Below, piece by piece: positions 41,505 to 46,198 of a stretch of DNA of 46,198 nucleotides (its first letter is position 1; each line of letters opens with the position of its first letter). The stretch is from positions 1 through 46,198 of the forward strand of contig JAJZJZ010000007.1 in assembly GCA_021809755.1 (NCBI GenBank), read 5' to 3'. The notes beneath the pieces were generated by a model. It was not told the origin of the DNA. It ran no database searches and was given only the letters and a program-made list of their open reading frames with translations. The translations under genes were made by a program, and so were the position numbers. This DNA is from Thermoplasmata archaeon. Lineage in GTDB: Archaea > Thermoplasmatota > Thermoplasmata > Thermoplasmatales > Thermoplasmataceae.

Positions 41505-43235
41505 TTGGCTGAACGACGAAAGAGAACCTTTGCAGACTTGAGCAAGTACATCAAAAAATCTCCAAATCCCGCTTGGGTTATGCTTGCAATAGCCCTTGGG
41601 TTTCTTGGTGTTTATCTATATACTATGAATATTTACCTTGCAACGCTCATCGTTATTATTCCATATTCTCTCAATTTAATTCTTGATCAGATAACTTTCA
41701 AATCGACGCAGACGATATTTCCATTGAGGAGAAACATCACATCGGTTGCCATTACAATGTGGTTCTACATATTATTCTCCGGTATTCTTATCATCATTTT
41801 CCCATGGCTAAAGTTTCAGGCCATCCCTCTGGGCATTAGTTTTACAGCGTTTTTCAGATATCTTGTCTTATATATCTATTTTTCAAAAAAGCCCTATGTG
41901 AACATTTTCACATCGCTCTATTTTTCCCTATGTCTCATTCCCACTTTCATCTATTTGGGTCTCTTTGGACCCATTATTGAAATAGTATTCTTTTCTCTTT
42001 TTTCAGCAATTCTTGCAGCATTTTTTGTGGAAAAATCAACAAAAAAGTTCAAGGAACGATACGGCGAGGAACCTACAGACCTAGTAAAATTCTTTCTTCT
42101 GCATGGGTTTGACAGAAAGTACAACGAAATAGGGGAAAGATTTTTCAAGAAAATGTACAACCAAAATAAAACTGTACCTGTGAAGACCATTGCGCTTCGT
42201 GATAAATCGGGTAGCCTGAAGACAGTTCTGGTCTTCCCATATATCCACCCGGGTCCTTTTGGTACAGTTGGTTCCAGCGATCTACCAATCAGACTTCAGA
42301 GAAGGTTAAACGATCTGAAATGTGATCTGATGGTATTTCATACAACAACCACCAATGATAACAACTGCTCTGGAGAGGAAGATATAGTATCAATAACCGA
42401 TGGAATCAAAAGGGCCATGTCATCAGGGACAAATGCTGAATTTATGGCCAGAATAAAAAGGGTCAACGCATCCAAGTATGCCATTTCCATATTCCGATTC
42501 GGCAATTATGGATTTGGAGCTATCCTTCCTGAGCGTGATCCCTTTGATGATGTTTCCCTACCTGAAGGAAAGAGGATAATGGAAGCAGTCATGGACTCAG
42601 GGGCTAGTGATTTCGCCGTTATAGATGCACAGAGTAACTATACTCCAGGGGTTCTGGAACTCATGGACTGTTCACCACTGATCAGACCATTCCAAAGGGA
42701 ATTTGAGCGAATGGAGACAAAATATCCAATAATGGCCGGTTATGCAAGAGGAAGTTACAACACAAAATCACTGGGAGAAATGGGCATTCAGGTTCTCACT
42801 TTCAGCATAGACTCTGTCATTAATGCAATAATACTAACAGATTCAAACAACATTACTGCAGACCTGATGATGAAGATTAGGGAAAATTTGAAAGATATAT
42901 GCAAAATGGTTGAAATTTACACAACAGATAATCATGTTGTCAATGGAAGCACGCTTGATATGAATCCTCTTGGGGAAAAAGACGATAATGTGAAGCTTGT
43001 TGAAAAAATCAGAAATATTACAGAGTTGAGCATTGCATCCATCTCAGAATGCACTTCTGAAATGGGTAGTGCAGATGTAAACGTTAAAATGGGTTCAGAG
43101 GAGAGCTATCAGGAATTGTTGGATACAGTTTTCTCATCAGTGAGAGTTTCCAAAAGACTTGCCGGATTAATTATTCCAGCAGCATTCTTTATACCTCTAA
43201 TAATAACCTATCTAGTTTACCTTGTTTTCTTTTAG
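41505..43235 (+). CDS. DUF2070 family archaeal membrane protein
   Basis: 576 residues from a TTG at 41505; no earlier start fits. Five or six hydrophobic segments (~24-175) lead to a large cytosolic domain (~180-550) and a last membrane helix at the very C-terminus (~552-574). The soluble domain carries the diagnostic 'FPYIHPGPFGTVGSSDLPIRL' (His248 in HPGPF), 'FHTTTTNDNNCSGEED' and 'IDAQSNYTPGVLEL', rich in His, Asp and Asn, as if binding a metal or phosphate. This architecture is that of DUF2070, widespread in archaea and of unknown function. The stop overlaps the convergent chorismate synthase stop by 4 nt. Confidence 0.85.
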   Translation: MAERRKRTFADLSKYIKKSPNPAWVMLAIALGFLGVYLYTMNIYLATLIVIIPYSLNLILDQITFKSTQTIFPLRRNITSVAITMWFYILFSGILIIIFPWLKFQAIPLGISFTAFFRYLVLYIYFSKKPYVNIFTSLYFSLCLIPTFIYLGLFGPIIEIVFFSLFSAILAAFFVEKSTKKFKERYGEEPTDLVKFFLLHGFDRKYNEIGERFFKKMYNQNKTVPVKTIALRDKSGSLKTVLVFPYIHPGPFGTVGSSDLPIRLQRRLNDLKCDLMVFHTTTTNDNNCSGEEDIVSITDGIKRAMSSGTNAEFMARIKRVNASKYAISIFRFGNYGFGAILPERDPFDDVSLPEGKRIMEAVMDSGASDFAVIDAQSNYTPGVLELMDCSPLIRPFQREFERMETKYPIMAGYARGSYNTKSLGEMGIQVLTFSIDSVINAIILTDSNNITADLMMKIRENLKDICKMVEIYTTDNHVVNGSTLDMNPLGEKDDNVKLVEKIRNITELSIASISECTSEMGSADVNVKMGSEESYQELLDTVFSSVRVSKRLAGLIIPAAFFIPLIITYLVYLVFF

Positions 43236-44311
43236 GATCTGTTAATTCCAGATCTGAGGATCAAATCATAAACAGCTAAGGCAGATACGCACGTGATCAC
43301 AGGCACCGCCCTAATAGCTATGCATGGATCATGTCTTCCTTTCACAGTAATCTGTTCATTTTCCATTGTTTCGAGATTTACAGTATTCTGGCTTTCCCTA
43401 ATGGATGAGGTTGGTTTCATTGCAACCCGAAACTCTATGGGCATCCCGTTGGTTATTCCACCGAGGATTCCACCATTATGGTTCTCTCTGGTTCTTATCT
43501 TTCCTTCTTCCATGTAAAATTCATCTCTGGAATCGGTCCCTTTAAGTTTGGTGAATCCAAAGCCAGAACCAAATTCAATTCCCTTCAATCCCGGGATTGA
43601 AAACATAAGATGTGATATAACACTCTCAAAGGAATCGAAAAAAGGTTCTCCCAATCCGGGGGGGCAGTTTTTTATGATTGTTTTTATTGAGGCTCCAGTG
43701 CTGTCACCATTTTTGATGAGGTCCATGATCAGGGAAGATGCCCTATTATTTGCATCTAAATCAGGCATTCTTGTCTCATGTGAATAAATATCATTTTCCG
43801 TTATCTTCTTTTCACTCTCTATTGAAATATCTCCCATAGTGTCAATATAAGATAATATGTTAATTCCCCTCATTTTCAGGGCACTAAGAATAATAGCACC
43901 TGCACCTACCAGACAAGCGGTCATTCTTCCTGATAAAAATCCACCACCTTGAAAATTCCTGAATCTTCCATATTTGTAGTAAAGTGAAATGTCTCCATGG
44001 CCTGGCCTTGGTCTATCCCTCAATTCAGAATACGTCTTTGAAATAACATCCATATTTTTGATAATGCCGGTGATTGCACCGCCATCGCTAAAACCATCAT
44101 TTACACCACTAATAATCTCAACTTCATCCGCTTCTTTCCTCTGTGTAGTGAGTATACTCTGCCCAGGAGCTCTTCGCGACATCCAGAGATTGATCTCATC
44201 TGAATTTATCTTAACTCCAGCCGGAATACCAGATAACGTAAATCCAATGTAGGAACCATGAGATGAACCAAAAATTGAAAGCGATAACGCATCCTTGAAA
44301 GTAAAGCTCAT
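43232..44311 (-). CDS. aroC: Chorismate synthase
   Basis: Last step of the shikimate pathway: converts EPSP to chorismate using reduced FMN. 359 residues, normal length. Conserved blocks are present: 'FGSSHGSYIGFTLSGIPAG' (~14-32), 'RRAPGQSILTTQRKEAD' (~46), 'RPRPGHGDISLYYKYG' (~100), 'FRNFQGGGFLSGRMTA' (~117), 'HNGGILGGITNGMPI' (~283) and 'GRHDPCIAIRAVPV' (~328). The catalytic histidines in 'SSHG' and 'GRHD' are intact. It converges with DUF2070 (4-nt overlap of stops) and no other shikimate gene is in the window. Confidence 0.95.
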   Translation of the reverse strand: MSFTFKDALSLSIFGSSHGSYIGFTLSGIPAGVKINSDEINLWMSRRAPGQSILTTQRKEADEVEIISGVNDGFSDGGAITGIIKNMDVISKTYSELRDRPRPGHGDISLYYKYGRFRNFQGGGFLSGRMTACLVGAGAIILSALKMRGINILSYIDTMGDISIESEKKITENDIYSHETRMPDLDANNRASSLIMDLIKNGDSTGASIKTIIKNCPPGLGEPFFDSFESVISHLMFSIPGLKGIEFGSGFGFTKLKGTDSRDEFYMEEGKIRTRENHNGGILGGITNGMPIEFRVAMKPTSSIRESQNTVNLETMENEQITVKGRHDPCIAIRAVPVITCVSALAVYDLILRSGINRS

Positions 44312-44432
44312 AATTTAGGATATCGGCGTGGAAAATAGATTTTTTCATATCTATGGTCAAATTAGAGGAAATTATAGAAATATGTAGGTTTGTGAAAGCC
44401 AATTTGAATTTGGAGCATAACCGGCTAAGTCA

Positions 44433-44441
44433 TCTTTATAT
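44433..44441 (+). promoter_or_regulatory. TATA box of the Hsp20 gene
   Basis: tttatataa, centred 26 nt before ATG 44463; one of the strongest TATA boxes in the window, as expected for a heat-shock gene. Confidence 0.6.
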
Positions 44442-44462
44442 AATCTGTTAAAATATTAAACT

Positions 44463-44852
44463 ATGGCATCGTTGTATGGACCAGTAAAATACTTTACAGA
44501 TGAAATGATGAAAAATGCAAATGACAGGGCAAAGGAGATACTTACATTTCTCTATCCTGCAATAACAATGTATGAAGAAGAAGGAGAGATTATCATAGAG
44601 GCTGATTTGCCGGGTTTCGACAAGAAGGACATTAAAGTCTCAGCGCATAAACATTCAGTTGAGATCAGCGCCACAAGAAAGGTTGTTGAACATGACCACG
44701 TAATACTTGATCAGAGACCACAGAAGATTCTCAAGCATGTTCATGTACCAACCGAGATAGATGAAAACTCTCAACTCTCAGCCAAATACCAGAATGGCGT
44801 ACTTGTAGTAAGAGTCCCTGCAAAGGGAATAAAATCGGTCAAAATAGAGTAA
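44463..44852 (+). CDS. Small heat-shock protein (Hsp20/alpha-crystallin)
   Basis: ATP-independent holdase chaperone forming cytosolic oligomers. 129 residues: a helical N-terminal arm (~1-32), an alpha-crystallin domain starting 'AITMYEEEGEIIIEADLPGFDKKDIKV' in pieces (~33-60) and ending with 'SAKYQNGVLVVRVPAKG' (~106-122; the conserved A-x-x-x-N-G-V-L motif), and a very short tail with 'VKI', the V-x-I hook that binds neighbouring subunits. Leaderless promoter. It converges with the kinase gene; only 2 bp lie between the stops. Confidence 0.93.
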   Translation: MASLYGPVKYFTDEMMKNANDRAKEILTFLYPAITMYEEEGEIIIEADLPGFDKKDIKVSAHKHSVEISATRKVVEHDHVILDQRPQKILKHVHVPTEIDENSQLSAKYQNGVLVVRVPAKGIKSVKIE

Positions 44853-44854
44853 TT

Positions 44855-46198
44855 TTATTTTTTACTTCTAAGACTCACGCCAAACATAACAAAAGAGATT
44901 ACAATGGCTAAAAAGCCATAGAATTCATTTTTTTCAAAGAGATAAATGCCACCAATAAAGAGGAATCCCGAGAATAATGATAGGGGTATTGATCTATCTT
45001 TCATTTCTCTTGTCTCAACATCTTCTGCTTCAAGTTTCCTCTTCAGCAGTGGCAGAACTTCAAGGCCATTCTCGAGATTTACAATTGCTTTTTTAAAGAA
45101 GTCATCGATCTGCCCCTTGTAAAGCTCGTATAAAAGACCTTCATCAATGAACAGTTTCCGGAGAACCTTCACAAACTTAAATTCCGGGTCTAGGGTAAGA
45201 CATATGCCCTCCAGAAGTGATGACATTCTCATGTAAAGTACAAGGGACCGTGGAAGCCTGAATGGAAATTCAAACACAACTCCGTTAGCAATTTCCAAGA
45301 GTTCCCTAATCTCACTTTCTTCAGCAGATTTTCCGGAAAGTCCGCTCATTGCAATCTCTATACTTCTCCTAATAACTCCACGGTTTGCTGCTGGCGATAA
45401 TGCCTTTAACGATAAGAGAGAATCAATAATCTGATCTATATCTGATCGGGTTAGACCGTCATAAAGGGAAAGAAGGGAGAATCTGGTTTGGGTATCAAGA
45501 CTTCCTACCATTCCAAAATCGTACATAATAAGGGTTCCATCATCCAGCACTGACAGATTTCCAGGATGTGGATCTGCATGGAATATATCATCTCTTAGAA
45601 GCATTCTGAGAAATGTTATATCCAGACGGAAAGCAAGCTCCTTAAGATCAATGCCCTTTTCTCTTAATGTTTTTATATCGGTAATCTTGGTTCCCTGAAC
45701 AAACTCCATGACCATTACTTCCTGCCCGGAGAGTTCACTAATTATTCCGGGTATGAGCAGCTTCTCTCTTCCGGAGACATTTATTCTTATTCGTTCGGCA
45801 TTTGCTGCCTCTTTTCGATAATCCATTTCGTCAAAAACTCTTCTCCTAAAGTCTTTCAAAACATTGCTTATTCCGGAGTATAGGAAGAATTCAACCCTTC
45901 CCTTAACAAATCTCAGTAACTTTTCAAGGATGATTATATCCCTTTTCAAGATCACTTCCACATTTGGTCTGTTAACCTTTACAGCAACCTTTTTTTCTTT
46001 GTAATAGGCAGTGTAAACCTGACCAAGTGATGCACCTGATACTGCATCTTTATCAAAGGAGTCAAAAACATCTTCGATCTTCCCCAAGTTCCTTTCAATT
46101 ATCTCCTTTGCAAGATTAAATGGTGCAGGTGGAACATCGTCCTGTAGTCTTTCAAAGGACCTTATATATTCCTTGGGTAGAAGGTCTGATCTTGCTGA
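44855..46198 (-). CDS. AarF/UbiB (ABC1/ADCK) atypical kinase, 5' end outside window
   Basis: The frame is open to the window edge, giving 447 residues; the start lies outside. TTG 46085-46087 is an internal codon, since conserved sequence continues upstream ('RSFERLQDDVPPAP'). Kinase elements of the UbiB family: 'SGASLGQVYTA' (Ala/Gly-rich loop), 'VAVKVNRPNV' with the lysine, 'DEMDYRKEAANAER', catalytic 'FHADPHPGNL' and metal-binding 'MYDFGMVG'. The family's N-terminal KxGQ motif would lie just beyond the edge. The C-terminus has two hydrophobic segments (~400-440) as membrane anchor. In bacteria and eukaryotes these proteins assist quinone synthesis; Thermoplasmatales have menaquinone-type quinones, so a similar lipid-related role is plausible. 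Confidence 0.9.
   Translation of the reverse strand, partial: SARSDLLPKEYIRSFERLQDDVPPAPFNLAKEIIERNLGKIEDVFDSFDKDAVSGASLGQVYTAYYKEKKVAVKVNRPNVEVILKRDIIILEKLLRFVKGRVEFFLYSGISNVLKDFRRRVFDEMDYRKEAANAERIRINVSGREKLLIPGIISELSGQEVMVMEFVQGTKITDIKTLREKGIDLKELAFRLDITFLRMLLRDDIFHADPHPGNLSVLDDGTLIMYDFGMVGSLDTQTRFSLLSLYDGLTRSDIDQIIDSLLSLKALSPAANRGVIRRSIEIAMSGLSGKSAEESEIRELLEIANGVVFEFPFRLPRSLVLYMRMSSLLEGICLTLDPEFKFVKVLRKLFIDEGLLYELYKGQIDDFFKKAIVNLENGLEVLPLLKRKLEAEDVETREMKDRSIPLSLFSGFLFIGGIYLFEKNEFYGFLAIVISFVMFGVSLRSKK

Noticed and set aside
1-46198. CRISPR arrays
   Set aside because: No regularly spaced short repeats were seen on either strand; the only clear repeats are within surface-protein genes.

Overview
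The window looks like chromosome of an AT-rich, cell-wall-less acidophilic archaeon of the order Thermoplasmatales (a Cuniculiplasma-, Ferroplasma- or Thermoplasma-like lineage; the genus is inference). Reasons: archaeal-type genes (deoxyhypusine synthase, fibrillarin, the archaeal form of alanyl-tRNA synthetase, a DUF2070 protein), many TATA boxes centred about 25-28 nt before the start codon with no room for a leader (leaderless transcripts), large Thr/Ser/Asn-rich surface proteins built from 'ESGLP...W' beta-repeats, and an archaeal TPP riboswitch.

Layout. 1-865: tail of a large surface protein. 1077-2015: deoxyhypusine synthase. 2016-2568: decayed TnpB (IS605-type) relic, then the promoter of an arsC-arsB operon (2569-4302). 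4339-5373: divergent RidA and HEXXH-protein genes sharing a 17-bp palindrome. 5370-8385: minus-strand operon SCP2-like protein / iron alcohol dehydrogenase / aldehyde dehydrogenase, with no free bases between genes. 8622-10034: unknown membrane protein. 10066-10768: PadR regulator and a small Cys/His protein, both with CxC motifs. 10940-12987: secreted phosphoesterase coupled to a small membrane protein. 13071-16817: three-gene operon of an alkyl-DHAP-synthase-like flavoprotein, a GlpD-like dehydrogenase and a lipid/diacylglycerol-kinase-like protein, an odd set for an archaeon. 16964-20965: repeat-rich surface protein, IS21-like fragment, secreted lipase-like hydrolase. 21560-23505: tandem paralogous genes of unknown function, divergent from a TPP-riboswitch-controlled thiamine ABC transporter (23644-27467).

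27647-34805 is an accessory segment: a giant pilin-like surface protein, a small helical protein, an IS1634-type transposase fragment, a VapBC toxin-antitoxin pair, hairpins, and a HTH/nucleotidyltransferase gene pair that resembles a second toxin-antitoxin or defence module. From 34806 to the end the window returns to housekeeping genes: a small protein overlapping fibrillarin, alanyl-tRNA synthetase, a site-2-protease homologue that has lost its HEXXH zinc site, an ATP-NAD-kinase-family protein, DUF2070, chorismate synthase, Hsp20, and an AarF/UbiB-type kinase cut by the window edge.

All identities come from reading the sequence and remembered family motifs; no database search was made.
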